Positions 1 to 8,249 of a DNA stretch of 64,000 nt are shown in pieces. The position numbers and the translations under genes are program-made. Position 1 is the stretch's first letter, and each line of letters begins with the position of its first letter. This stretch comes from Streptomyces albicerus (GTDB lineage Bacteria; Actinomycetota; Actinomycetes; Streptomycetales; Streptomycetaceae): NCBI RefSeq assembly GCF_008905045.1, contig NZ_VWMY01000030.1:51923-115922 (forward strand). The letters run 5' to 3'. The notes beneath the pieces were generated by a model, which did not search any database, had not been told where the DNA came from, and saw only the letters and a list, made by a program, of their open reading frames with translations.

Positions 1-2
1 TC

Positions 3-204
3 CTCAAGCGCCGGACGGGCTGGGTGGACGAGTTCTGACGCGGGTGGACGGGATGACCCCCGTGGGTGGGAAAACGGTCTGGACAGCCTCGTCCTCACAC
101 GCCGGACCGGCTGGATGGACGGGAGCTGACGCGGGCGGGCGCGATGACCCGCGTGGGTGGGAGAACGGCCCAGACGGCCTCGTCCTCACACGTCCGACCG
201 GCTA
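3..204. repeat. 91-bp tandem repeat, two full copies plus a start of a third
   Basis: The core CTCA(A/C)(G/A)CGCCGGAC(G/C)GGCTGG begins at 3, 94 and 185, a constant period of 91 bp. The spacer also repeats, with GACGCGGG, GATGACCC and GTGGGTGGGA each seen twice. The third copy has degenerated and stops just beyond the 3' end of the following minus-strand gene. The core resembles the interspersed 3'-flanking repeat common in Streptomyces. Confidence 0.85.
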
Positions 205-209
205 GAGGT

Positions 210-1241
210 TCACACCGCCCGCCATGCCTCCAGGGCCAGCCCCGGCTCGTCCTTCCGGCGGGTGGTCAGGAGTTGGCCGTTGTCCGGGTGGAGTGTGGCT
301 GCGACCACCCGGCCCTCGTTGTCCTCGGCCAGTGACAGCTGTACGTCCGCCGGGAGTTGGGGGCCCGACTCGGTCCACCAGGCGCCGGCGTACTCCTGCT
401 CGGTCGGGTAGGCGGCGAAGGCGATACGGCCGCTCGCGGAGCGCTGGGCGAGGAGCGTGCAGTCGACGTCGTCGAGGCGGCAGCGGATCGCGGACACCGG
501 TCCCGGTCCGACGCAGGTGATGAGGGGGACGGGCTCGCTGCCGGCCCGCCAGGCGCACACGGTGTCCGTCTCGTCCGTGAAGAAGAGGGTCACGTGGTCT
601 TCGGAGGTGGCGAGAGCCCGCAGGGTGCCCGGTCGCGCCGCCACCTTCAGCGGTTCCTCGTCCAGCGCGGGGATGTGGCCAGGGCCCGCCTGGGTCCAGC
701 GCAGGATGCCCGCCGGTGAGGCCGCGTACAGTTCGACGAGCCCGGCCGCCCGGGTCACGGCGGCCAGTTCGCCCTCGACCTCACGGCCCTTGAGGTCGCG
801 CCACGGACCCCAGCCGCCGCGCTCCTTCTGGCCGCGCATACTGACGCCGCCGCCCCTGTTGCGTACGAAGACGTGGGCCCGGCCCTGCGCGTCGACCGTG
901 ACGGCCGGTACGCCCGTCGCCTTGCCCTTCTGGTTGGGGTGCCCGAGCCGGTTCCAGTCGAGCGCGGCGAGATGCGGCCGGAAGTGGGTGGAGTGGACGA
1001 GTCCCGCTTCCTCGGCTCCCGTTGGACGCCAGGAGACGAGATGGGCGTAACCGTCGGCTCCCTGGCCCACGGCGAGCACCGGGTGGACGCGCTGGTCGCC
1101 GCCCACCGTGCGAGGAGCCGTCCAGGGGCCGCCCGGGTGCTGCTCGGCCCAGCACCACACCGCTTCCTCCCGCGGAGCGTAGGCGCTGAGCCGGCCGTCC
1201 CGGCCGCGTATGAGCCAGTCGCCGTTCACTGTGCGGACCAT
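210..1241 (-). CDS. hypothetical protein, probably beta-propeller fold
   Basis: This is a 343-residue protein that I do not assign to a named family. It has no signal peptide or membrane segment and so should be cytoplasmic. It contains several blade-like repeats of the type hydrophobic-x-D-x-x-G-R-x-x-V/A followed by a W-rich strand, for example near residues 55-75, 110-130 and 315-335. That suggests a WD/PLL-like beta-propeller used for binding rather than catalysis. An in-frame GTG lies two codons upstream, but the GGGGAG ribosome site sits 5 nt before the ATG, so I chose the ATG. It is divergent from the NYN gene, with about 57 bp between them. The fold is inference; the reading frame is secure. 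Confidence 0.75.
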   Translation of the reverse strand: MVRTVNGDWLIRGRDGRLSAYAPREEAVWCWAEQHPGGPWTAPRTVGGDQRVHPVLAVGQGADGYAHLVSWRPTGAEEAGLVHSTHFRPHLAALDWNRLGHPNQKGKATGVPAVTVDAQGRAHVFVRNRGGGVSMRGQKERGGWGPWRDLKGREVEGELAAVTRAAGLVELYAASPAGILRWTQAGPGHIPALDEEPLKVAARPGTLRALATSEDHVTLFFTDETDTVCAWRAGSEPVPLITCVGPGPVSAIRCRLDDVDCTLLAQRSASGRIAFAAYPTEQEYAGAWWTESGPQLPADVQLSLAEDNEGRVVAATLHPDNGQLLTTRRKDEPGLALEAWRAV

Positions 1242-1298
1242 TGACACTCCCCTATTCTAATCGGGCCGCGTGATCCGCCTTCGTGCGACCCTGGCCTC

Positions 1299-1673
1299 AT
1301 GGACGCCCCGCTTCTCCTGATCGTCGACGCCGCCAATGTGGTCGGGTCCGTGCCCGACGGCTGGTGGCGCGACCGCCGGGGAGCCGCGGAGCGCCTGAGA
1401 GACCTGCTCGTCCCGTACGCCACGCAAGGGCTTCCGGAACACCCGGGTCCCCTGGAAGTCGTCCTCGTAGTCGAGGGAGCCGCCCGCGGAGTGACCTCCG
1501 TGCCGGGAGTACGGGTCGACGCGGCGCCCGGCAGTGGCGACGACCGCATCGTGGAGCTGGCCGCCGAGGCCGCGGACCGCCCGCGCCTGGTGGTCACGGC
1601 GGACCGTGAACTACGACGCAGGGTGGGCGCGTTGGGCGCGGAGGTCACGGGTCCACGGACCGTCCGCCCATGA
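1299..1673 (+). CDS. NYN/PIN-fold nuclease-like protein (YacP type)
   Basis: A 124-residue protein with the NYN (PIN-like) layout. A hydrophobic strand ends in VDAANV (Asp10, Asn13), an acidic pair follows in SGDDRIVE (Asp81, Asp82), and a third acidic residue lies in VTADREL (Asp102). These would form the metal-binding site of a small RNase. The length fits a single-domain family member and there is no fused partner. Actinobacterial homologues are often misannotated as NTP pyrophosphohydrolases. The substrate is unknown, and the neighbours give no hint because the next genes point the other way. The stop codon lies in a short tandem duplication. Confidence 0.75.
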   Translation: MDAPLLLIVDAANVVGSVPDGWWRDRRGAAERLRDLLVPYATQGLPEHPGPLEVVLVVEGAARGVTSVPGVRVDAAPGSGDDRIVELAAEAADRPRLVVTADRELRRRVGALGAEVTGPRTVRP

Positions 1674-1704
1674 CTTCCTCAAGCCCCTGACTTCCTCAAG
1701 TCCC
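1671..1704. repeat. 17-bp tandem duplication containing a stop codon
   Basis: TGACTTCCTCAAG(C/T)CCC occurs twice head to tail, at 1671-1687 and 1688-1704. The first three bases are the stop codon of the NYN-type gene, so the stop codon and its downstream bases have been copied. Confidence 0.9.
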
Positions 1705-1729
1705 TAGCACCCTCAGGGCCGTAGCCCCC

Positions 1730-2043
1730 TCACCTCACGCGTGCGTACAGCACCGCACCGTCCACCACCTCCACCTGCTCGTACCCGGCCGCCAGCAGTC
1801 TCCGTAGCGACGGCACCCGTTCCGGTGCGTACGGCTTGCCCCGGGAGTCGTCGACGACGAGGGCCGGGGCGTCGGCGGTCAGTTCGTCGGGGAAGACCGG
1901 CCAGGCGCCGTCGCCCCAGCGGCGCCGGGCCAGCGAGGCGAGCAGTACCGCGGTCAGCAGTTGGGCCGCTCGCCAACAGCCGTGCCTGGACGGCGAGATA
2001 GCCCTCGTCCGGGTTCCACAGCCGTAGCCGGAACTGTGTAGAG
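1730..2043 (-). pseudogene. remnant of a GT-C/GT39-type glycosyltransferase
   Basis: Two fragments in different frames remain. The upstream part reads LWNPDEGYLAVQARLLASG, resembling the N-terminal DE-containing loop of polyprenyl-phosphate mannosyltransferase-like membrane proteins. After about 1985 the frame changes and reads through a hydrophobic stretch (AAQLLTAVLLASLA) to a C-terminal tail ending VDGAVLYARVR and a TGA at 1730-1732. Most of the roughly 500-residue protein is missing, so this is an internally deleted, frameshifted relic. The family assignment is from memory of similar Streptomyces proteins. Confidence 0.5.
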
Positions 2044-2110
2044 GACGCTATTCGGCCCCGCATTCTCCGCCGAAGCGGGACATACGGGGCCGGGGCGTTG
2101 CGAGGATTGA

Positions 2111-3634
2111 CTACTGGGCGTCTCCGCGCGGCGGCTTCATGATCTGGCCGACCGTGGTCTCCTCGTGCCGTCCGAGGCGGCTGTGGGAGCGGCCGTACAG
2201 GAAGTACACGAAGAAGCCGATCGCCATCCAGATGCCGAACCGCACCCAGGTCTCGGCGGGCAGGTTGAGCATCAGCCACAGCGAGGCGAGGACGGACACG
2301 ATCGGCAGGAACGGCACCAGCGGGGTGCGGAAGGAGCGGTGCAGCTCGGGGCGGGTGCGGCGGAGGGTGATCACGCCGATCGCGACGACGACGAAGGCGA
2401 AGAGAGTGCCGATGTTCACCAGTTCGGCGAGTTCGCTCAGGCTGGTGAAGCCCGCGACGATCGCGATGATGACACCGAGCAGGATGGTGGGCCGGTGCGG
2501 GGTCTTGAAGCGCGGGTGGACGCGGGAGAAGAAGCGCGGCAGCAGTCCGTCGCGGCTCATCGCGAAGAAGACCCGGGTCTGGCCGAGGAGCAGGATCATG
2601 CAGACCGTCGTGAGGCCGACGGCGGCGCCGAAGCTGATGAAGCCCGCGTACCAGGGATGTCCGGTGGCCTTGAACGCGTCGGCCAGCGGGGCGTCCACGG
2701 ACAGTTCGGAGTAGTGCTGCATACCGGTCACGACGACCGACACGGCGACGTACAGCGTGGTGCAGATGAGGAGCGAGCCGAGGATGCCGCGTGGCATGTC
2801 CCGCTGCGGGTTCCTGGTCTCCTCCGCGGCCGTGGCCACGACGTCGAAGCCGATGAAGGCGAAGAAGACGACGGAGGCGGCCGTGAAGATGCCCATCACC
2901 CCGAAGTTGCCGGGCGCCCAGCCGAACATCAGCTGGATGAGGGGGGACTGGAGATCGTCGCCGGCCGGCACCGGCACGGAGTCCGGGATGAAGGGCTTGT
3001 AGTTGTCGCCCTTGATGAAGAATGCCCCGGCGATGATCACGACCAGGACGACGGTCACCTTGATGGCGACGACGAGCGAGGTGATCCGCGCGGAGAGCTT
3101 CATGCCGAGCACGAGGATGCCGGTGAGCACGAGGACGAGGGCGGCGGCGAGGATGTCGAAGCCGAAGCCGTCGGCCCCCTCTCTCCCGCTGAGCGCCTCC
3201 GGCAGCTGCCACCCCGCGTTGTCCATCAGCGAGGCGATGTAGCCGGACCAGCCGACGGCGACCACCGCCGTGCCGAGCGCGAACTCCAGCACGAGGTCCC
3301 AGCCGATGATCCAGGCGGGCAGTTCACCGAGGGAGGCGTACGAGAAGGTGTACGCCGATCCGGCCACCGGGACCGTGGACGCGAACTCGGCGTAGCAGAG
3401 CGCGGCGAGCGCGCAGACGACCCCGGCCGCGACGAAGGCCAGGGCTACGGAGGGGCCGGCGTTGTTCTTGGCGACCGTGCCGGTGAGAACGAAGATGCCG
3501 GTGCCGATGATGACACCGACGCCGAAGACCGTCAGATCCAGGGCTGACAGGGATTTCTTGAGCGCGTGCTCCGGTTCCTCTGTGTCCAGGATGGACTGCT
3601 CGACCTTCTTCGTCCTGAAGAGGGTGCTGCTCAC
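2111..3634 (-). CDS. APC-family amino acid permease
   Basis: A 507-residue, roughly 12-helix secondary transporter of the amino acid-polyamine-organocation superfamily, closest in style to cationic amino acid transporters. The TM1 signature FGVGVIIGTGIFVLTG lies near residues 35-50 and the TM3 region has CYAEFAS. The start is GTG, preceded by GGGAGGT at a good distance. An upstream ATG extension reaching 3775 lacks a ribosome site and would run into the dxs terminator region. It follows dxs on the same strand but is separated by a strong terminator hairpin, so it is likely its own transcription unit. The exact substrate cannot be read from the sequence. Confidence 0.88.
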   Translation of the reverse strand: MSSTLFRTKKVEQSILDTEEPEHALKKSLSALDLTVFGVGVIIGTGIFVLTGTVAKNNAGPSVALAFVAAGVVCALAALCYAEFASTVPVAGSAYTFSYASLGELPAWIIGWDLVLEFALGTAVVAVGWSGYIASLMDNAGWQLPEALSGREGADGFGFDILAAALVLVLTGILVLGMKLSARITSLVVAIKVTVVLVVIIAGAFFIKGDNYKPFIPDSVPVPAGDDLQSPLIQLMFGWAPGNFGVMGIFTAASVVFFAFIGFDVVATAAEETRNPQRDMPRGILGSLLICTTLYVAVSVVVTGMQHYSELSVDAPLADAFKATGHPWYAGFISFGAAVGLTTVCMILLLGQTRVFFAMSRDGLLPRFFSRVHPRFKTPHRPTILLGVIIAIVAGFTSLSELAELVNIGTLFAFVVVAIGVITLRRTRPELHRSFRTPLVPFLPIVSVLASLWLMLNLPAETWVRFGIWMAIGFFVYFLYGRSHSRLGRHEETTVGQIMKPPRGDAQ

Positions 3635-3720
3635 GGGCTTACCTCCCACGCTTGGCGTCCTCGACATGATCGAGAGGGGGCGTAGTCCGTATGCCCCGGC
3701 ACGTGGGGATTCACGCGAAT

Positions 3721-3760
3721 GGGCCGGTTTCACCACCGTAACGGGTGTTGAAACCGGCCC
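3721..3760 (-). terminator. Rho-independent-like terminator after dxs
   Basis: Perfect 12-bp inverted repeat GGGCCGGTTTCA / TGAAACCGGCCC with a 16-nt loop, placed 21 bp beyond the dxs stop. It has no T-run, as is normal in Streptomyces. Confidence 0.85.
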
Positions 3761-3781
3761 ACTTGCAGGTGACACAGGCTC

Positions 3782-5701
3782 TCAGTCGCGGGCGGGCTCC
3801 ACCGAGGCGTGGGGCTGCTCGAACCGGCCGTCGAGCTTCGAGACGAGGCCGGTGACCTGCCGGGCGATGTCCGGTGCGGTCAGTCCGATCTCGGCCATGA
3901 CCTCCTTGCGGGAGGCGTGGTCGAGGAAGCGCGGCGGGATGCCGAAGTCGCGCAGCGGTACGTCCACGCCCGCGTCGCGCAGGGCCTGGGAGACCGCCGA
4001 ACCGACGCCGCCGACCCGCGAGTTGTCCTCGACGGTGACGACGACGCGGTGCTGCTCTGCGAGCGGGGCGATGGCCTCGTCGACGGGCTTGACCCAGCGC
4101 GGGTCGACGACGGTCGTGGTGATGCCCTGCTTGTCGAGGAGGCCGGCGATCTCCAGGCACATGGGCGCGAGGGCGCCGACGGAGACGAGGAGCACGTCCG
4201 GGGCGTCGGTACCCGGCTCGCGCAGTACGTCCATGCCGCCGATCCGGCCCACGGCGGGTACGGCGGGGCCGACCGCGCCCTTGGAGAAGCGGACCACGGT
4301 CGGTGCGTCGGTGACCTCGACGGCCTCGCGCAGCTGGGCGCGGACCTGGTCGGCGTCGCGCGGCGCGGCAAGGCGCAGGCCCGGGACGACCTGGAGGATC
4401 GACATGTCCCACATGCCGTTGTGGGAGGCGCCGTCGGTGCCGGTGATGCCTGCCCGGTCGAGGACGAAGGTGACACCGCACTTGTGCAGGGCCACGTCCA
4501 TCAGGACCTGGTCGAAGGCGCGGTTGAGGAAGGTCGCGTAGACGGCGAAGACGGGGTGCAGTCCGCCGGTGGCGAGGCCCGCGGCGGACACGGCGCCGTG
4601 CTGCTCGGCGATGCCGACGTCGTACATGCGGTGCGGGAAGGCGTCCGCGAACTTCTTCAGGCCGACCGGCTGCAGCATCGCGGCCGTGATGGCGACGATG
4701 TCCTCGCGCTCCTTGCCGAGCTTGACCATCTCCTCGCCGAAGACGGAGGTCCAGTCGGCGCCCGAGGCCTTGATCGGCAGGCCCGTGTCGGGGTGGATGG
4801 GGCCGATGCCGTGGAAGCGGTCGGCCTCGTCCTGGAGGGCGGGCTGGTAGCCGCGGCCCTTCTCGGTGAGGCAGTGCACGATGACCGGGCCGCCGAAGCG
4901 CTTGGCGCGGGCGAGCGCCGACTCCAGGGCCTCGATGTCGTGGCCGTCGATGGGACCGACGTACTTGAGCCCCAGGTCCTCGAACATGCCCTGCGGGGCG
5001 ATGAAGTCCTTGAGGCCCTTCTTGGCGCCGTGCAGGGTCTCGTAGAGGGGCTTGCCGACGACGGGCGTGCGCTCCAGGAGGTCCTTGCCGCGGGCCAGGA
5101 AGCGCTCGTAGCCGTCGGTGGTGCGCAGGGTCGCCAGATGGTTGGCGAGGCCGCCGATCGTGGGTGCGTACGACCGTTCGTTGTCGTTGACGACGATGAC
5201 GAGCGGGCGGTCCTTGGCGTCGGCGATGTTGTTGAGCGCCTCCCAGGCCATGCCGCCGGTGAGGGCTCCGTCGCCGATGACGGCGACGACATGGTCGTCC
5301 TTACGCAGGACCTCGTTGGCTTTCGCGAGGCCGTCGGCCCAGCCGAGGACGGTGGAGGCGTGCGAGTTCTCGATGACGTCGTGCTCGGACTCGGCCTGCG
5401 AGGGGTAGCCGGACAGGCCGCCCTTCATCTTCAGCTTCGAGAAGTCCTGGCGGCCCGTGAGCAGCTTGTGGACGTACGACTGGTGGCCCGTGTCCCACAG
5501 GATCCGGTCCTGCGGCGACTCGAAGACGCGGTGCAGGGCGATGGTCAGCTCGACGACACCGAGGTTGGGGCCGAGGTGGCCGCCGGTCTTGGAGACCGCG
5601 TCGACGAGGAAGGTCCTGATCTCGCCGGCCAGCTGGTCCAGCTGCTCCAGGCTGAGCCGGTCCAGATCGCGCGGTCCCCTGATGCGGGTCAGCAGCGGCA
5701 C
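3782..5701 (-). CDS. dxs: 1-deoxy-D-xylulose-5-phosphate synthase
   Basis: This thiamine-diphosphate enzyme condenses pyruvate with glyceraldehyde 3-phosphate, the first step of the MEP isoprenoid pathway. The protein is 639 residues, the usual family length. It has the ThDP/Mg site GDGALTGG (143-150) with the partner NDN (172-174), the substrate-loop HLGPNLGVVE (42-51) and the transketolase catalytic GIAEQHG in the middle domain. The C-terminal transketolase domain is complete. The GTG start is chosen because AAGGAGG lies 6-7 nt upstream; the longer frame to 5770 has no such site. Streptomyces often carry two dxs genes and this one stands alone between terminators. Confidence 0.95.
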   Translation of the reverse strand: MPLLTRIRGPRDLDRLSLEQLDQLAGEIRTFLVDAVSKTGGHLGPNLGVVELTIALHRVFESPQDRILWDTGHQSYVHKLLTGRQDFSKLKMKGGLSGYPSQAESEHDVIENSHASTVLGWADGLAKANEVLRKDDHVVAVIGDGALTGGMAWEALNNIADAKDRPLVIVVNDNERSYAPTIGGLANHLATLRTTDGYERFLARGKDLLERTPVVGKPLYETLHGAKKGLKDFIAPQGMFEDLGLKYVGPIDGHDIEALESALARAKRFGGPVIVHCLTEKGRGYQPALQDEADRFHGIGPIHPDTGLPIKASGADWTSVFGEEMVKLGKEREDIVAITAAMLQPVGLKKFADAFPHRMYDVGIAEQHGAVSAAGLATGGLHPVFAVYATFLNRAFDQVLMDVALHKCGVTFVLDRAGITGTDGASHNGMWDMSILQVVPGLRLAAPRDADQVRAQLREAVEVTDAPTVVRFSKGAVGPAVPAVGRIGGMDVLREPGTDAPDVLLVSVGALAPMCLEIAGLLDKQGITTTVVDPRWVKPVDEAIAPLAEQHRVVVTVEDNSRVGGVGSAVSQALRDAGVDVPLRDFGIPPRFLDHASRKEVMAEIGLTAPDIARQVTGLVSKLDGRFEQPHASVEPARD

Positions 5702-5863
5702 CCGTGCCTCCTTGCAGTAGAGCTGATCGAGCTTTGCCGGGCCTGTCGAGTCTAATGTTCCGCCTTTCACGGCGACGCCCGGGCTGTGCGTCGTACGTCA
5801 CGCGATCGGCCGTAAAACATCTCGCCCAAACTCCCCGCCACCAAACGCATGCGGACACACAAA

Positions 5864-5888
5864 GGTGCCCGGCGCCTCCACGGGCACC
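5864..5888 (-). terminator. terminator hairpin downstream of xylH
   Basis: GGTGCCCG and CGGGCACC form a perfect 8-bp stem around a 9-nt loop between the xylH stop and the dxs promoter region. Confidence 0.7.
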
Positions 5889-5898
5889 GGGCACTCGT

Positions 5899-5937
5899 GC
5901 GCCCCTAAGGGGCGCGGGGAACTGCGCGACCAGCCAC
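5899..5937. repeat. Streptomyces interspersed palindromic repeat (copy 1)
   Basis: A GCGCCCC-TAA-GGGGCGC hairpin runs into a 29-bp block (5907-5935) that recurs exactly, in inverted orientation, at 56450-56478. It is intergenic here. Confidence 0.9.
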
Positions 5938-5959
5938 AACGGACGCGCAGGTCACAGCA

Positions 5960-7255
5960 TTACGCGCGCCCCGCGGTCTTCTGGGTCTTACGGGTGATCG
6001 AGTCGATGACCACCGTGGCGAGCAGCACACCACCGGTGACCATGTACACGACCGGCGTAGCGATCCCCTCAAGAGCAAGCCCGTACTGGATCGAGGTGAT
6101 CACCATGACACCGAGCAGCGCGTTCCACGTACGCCCACGCCCACCGAAGAGGCTGGTACCACCGATGACGGCCGCCGCGATGACGTTCATCAGAAGGTCA
6201 CCCGCACCGGCACTCTGGTTGGCCGCGGCGATCTTCGAGGCCCAGAACAGACCACCCACCGCCGCGAAGAACCCCGCGATGGCGAACACGGAGATCCGTA
6301 CCGCCGTGACGTTGATACCCGCACGCCGGGACGCCTCCACGCTGCCGCCGAGCGCGAAGATCTTGCGGCCGTAGCCCGTGCGGCGCAGCACGAAGTCGGA
6401 CACGACCAGGACCACGACGAACAGCAGCAGCGCCAGCGGCAGACCCTTGTACTGGTTGAACATGATCGCGGCGGCGAAGGCGATGACCGCGAGCACCACG
6501 GTGCGCACCACGATGTCGACGAGCGGCCGGGCCGGGATGCCCGCGGCCTCGCGACGGCGGCTGTCCAGGAAGGAGGTGACGAAGAAGAGCGCCACCGCCG
6601 CGATCGCGAGACCGTAGGCGGCCGCGACGTCCGAGAAGTAGTACGTGGTCAGCTTGCCGACCACGCCGTCGCCGTCGATGTTGATCGTGCCGTTCTCGCC
6701 CAGGATCTGGAGCATGAAGCCGAGCCAGAACAGCAGGCCGGCCAGGGTGACCGCGAACGCGGGCGCACCGATCCTGGCGAAGAAGAAGCCGTGCATCGCG
6801 CCGATGGCCGCGCCGCCGGCGAGGGCGATGAGCACGGCCAGCCACTCGTTCACGCCGTGCGTGACGCTGAGGACGGCCATGATGGCGCCCGCCACACCGC
6901 TGACCGAGCCGACCGACAGGTCGATCTCGCCGAGCAGCAGCACGAAGATGATGCCGACGGACATCATGCCGGTGGCGACCATCGCGACGGCGATGTTGTT
7001 GAGGTTCTCGGCGGAGAGGAAGGCCGAGTTGAGGCTCTGGAAGATGACGCAGATGACGATGAGGCCGATGACGACCGGGATGGAGCCCAGGTCACCGGCG
7101 CGCATCTTGCGCTTGAACTCGTCGAAGTAGCCGGCGAAGCCGCGCTCGCGCACCAGCAGCCGGGGGTCGACGGCGACGTCGGCGCCCGCGGCGGCCTCGG
7201 GGTTCTCGACGATGTGCTCGTCCTCCGGCGAAACAGAGGTCTTGTCGATGCTCAC
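5960..7255 (-). CDS. xylH: sugar ABC transporter permease (xylose/ribose type)
   Basis: A 431-residue inner-membrane permease of the branched BPD_transp_2/RbsC family. It has an approximately 55-residue cytosolic N-terminus followed by about ten hydrophobic segments, and the conserved loop GEIDLSVGSVSG near residue 117. A glycine-rich AAAVIGGTSLFGGRG motif near residues 345-360 is typical of the family. The start GTG overlaps the stop of the ATPase gene (GTGA), with GGAGGTTCAGAA upstream, so translation is coupled. With the ATPase and lipoprotein genes it forms a pentose importer. The xylose assignment rests on gene order next to a rok7B7-type regulator, as recalled for S. coelicolor. Confidence 0.85.
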   Translation of the reverse strand: MSIDKTSVSPEDEHIVENPEAAAGADVAVDPRLLVRERGFAGYFDEFKRKMRAGDLGSIPVVIGLIVICVIFQSLNSAFLSAENLNNIAVAMVATGMMSVGIIFVLLLGEIDLSVGSVSGVAGAIMAVLSVTHGVNEWLAVLIALAGGAAIGAMHGFFFARIGAPAFAVTLAGLLFWLGFMLQILGENGTINIDGDGVVGKLTTYYFSDVAAAYGLAIAAVALFFVTSFLDSRRREAAGIPARPLVDIVVRTVVLAVIAFAAAIMFNQYKGLPLALLLFVVVLVVSDFVLRRTGYGRKIFALGGSVEASRRAGINVTAVRISVFAIAGFFAAVGGLFWASKIAAANQSAGAGDLLMNVIAAAVIGGTSLFGGRGRTWNALLGVMVITSIQYGLALEGIATPVVYMVTGGVLLATVVIDSITRKTQKTAGRA

Positions 7256-8034
7256 TTCTGAACCTCCCCGTTACCGCGCGCCGCACGACGGGTCACGGCG
7301 TTGTCCGTGGCACCGGTGATGGCGGAGATGATCTCTTCCTGCGAGGTGGTCTTGACCTCGAAGACGCCGTTGTTGCGGCCGAGCCGGAGCACGGCCACCT
7401 TGTCGGCGACGGCCTTCACGTCGGCCATGTTGTGGCTGATGAGGAGGACCGCGTGGCCGCGCTCGCGCAGCCGCTCGACCAGGTCGAGGACCTGGGCCGT
7501 CTGCTCGACGCCGAGGGCCGCGGTGGGCTCGTCGAGGATGACCAGCTTGGGCTCGCCGAGCATGGAGCGGGCGATGGCCACCGTCTGGCGCTGACCGCCG
7601 GAGAGGGAGGCGATCGGAATGCGCACGCTGGGGATGCGGATCGACAGCGTCTGGAGCAGTTCGAGGGAGCGGCGCTCCATCTCGACCTCGTCCAGGACGC
7701 CGCGCTTCTTCACTTCGCGGCCCAGGTAGAGGTTGCCGACGACGTCGATGTTGTCGCACAGCGCGAGGTCCTGGTAGACGGTCGCGATGCCCAGGTTCTG
7801 GGCGTCGTGTGGCTTGTTGATCTGGACGGTCTTGCCGTCCCATTCGATGACGCCCTCATCGATGGGGTGCACGCCGGCGATCGTCTTGACCAGCGTGGAT
7901 TTTCCGGCGCCGTTGTCGCCGACCAGGGCGACCACCTCGCCGGCGTGGACCTCGAGCTCTACGTCGGTGAGCGCCTGGACGGCACCGAACCGCTTGGAGA
8001 CCCCGCGCAACGCCAGAACAGGCGTAGCGGACAC
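7252..8034 (-). CDS. xylG: sugar ABC transporter ATP-binding protein (single NBD)
   Basis: A 260-residue ATPase that powers the pentose importer. Walker A is GDNGAGKST (39-47), the signature LSGGQ is at 144-148, and Walker B is LVILDEP (Asp168). Unlike the roughly 500-residue fused double-NBD XylG/RbsA of E. coli, it has one nucleotide-binding domain, so it probably works as a homodimer. AAGGAG abuts an ATG at 8043 but lies 9 nt from the in-frame GTG at 8034, so I chose the GTG. It is separated from the binding-protein gene by about 200 bp holding a large nested hairpin, and its 3' end overlaps xylH. Confidence 0.87.
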   Translation of the reverse strand: MSATPVLALRGVSKRFGAVQALTDVELEVHAGEVVALVGDNGAGKSTLVKTIAGVHPIDEGVIEWDGKTVQINKPHDAQNLGIATVYQDLALCDNIDVVGNLYLGREVKKRGVLDEVEMERRSLELLQTLSIRIPSVRIPIASLSGGQRQTVAIARSMLGEPKLVILDEPTAALGVEQTAQVLDLVERLRERGHAVLLISHNMADVKAVADKVAVLRLGRNNGVFEVKTTSQEEIISAITGATDNAVTRRAARGNGEVQK

Positions 8035-8172
8035 GTGAACCATCTCCTTCGCCGCCTGACCCGGCGGGAGGTTGTGCAGAAGAGTTTGGGGGGTGAAGTT
8101 GTTCCGTCCGGCGCCCCGCCCTAGCTTGCGGGGCTGGTGGTTGCGGGGCGCCGGAGGGGCTTCGAGTGCGCG

Positions 8173-8240
8173 AGTCCCTTACCGGAATTCAAGCCCCGTA
8201 CGGGAATTCAAGAGCGAATTCCCGTACGCGGGAAGGGACT
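8173..8240 (-). promoter_or_regulatory. nested stem-loop in the xylF-xylG intergenic region
   Basis: An inner 13-bp perfect stem (8197-8209 with 8216-8228, 6-nt loop) is enclosed by an 8-bp outer stem AGTCCCTT / AAGGGACT (8173-8180 with 8233-8240). It begins 9 bp after the xylF stop. Such structures usually protect the binding-protein mRNA from 3' decay and reduce read-through to the ATPase. Confidence 0.8.
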
Positions 8241-8249
8241 TGCGGTTGC

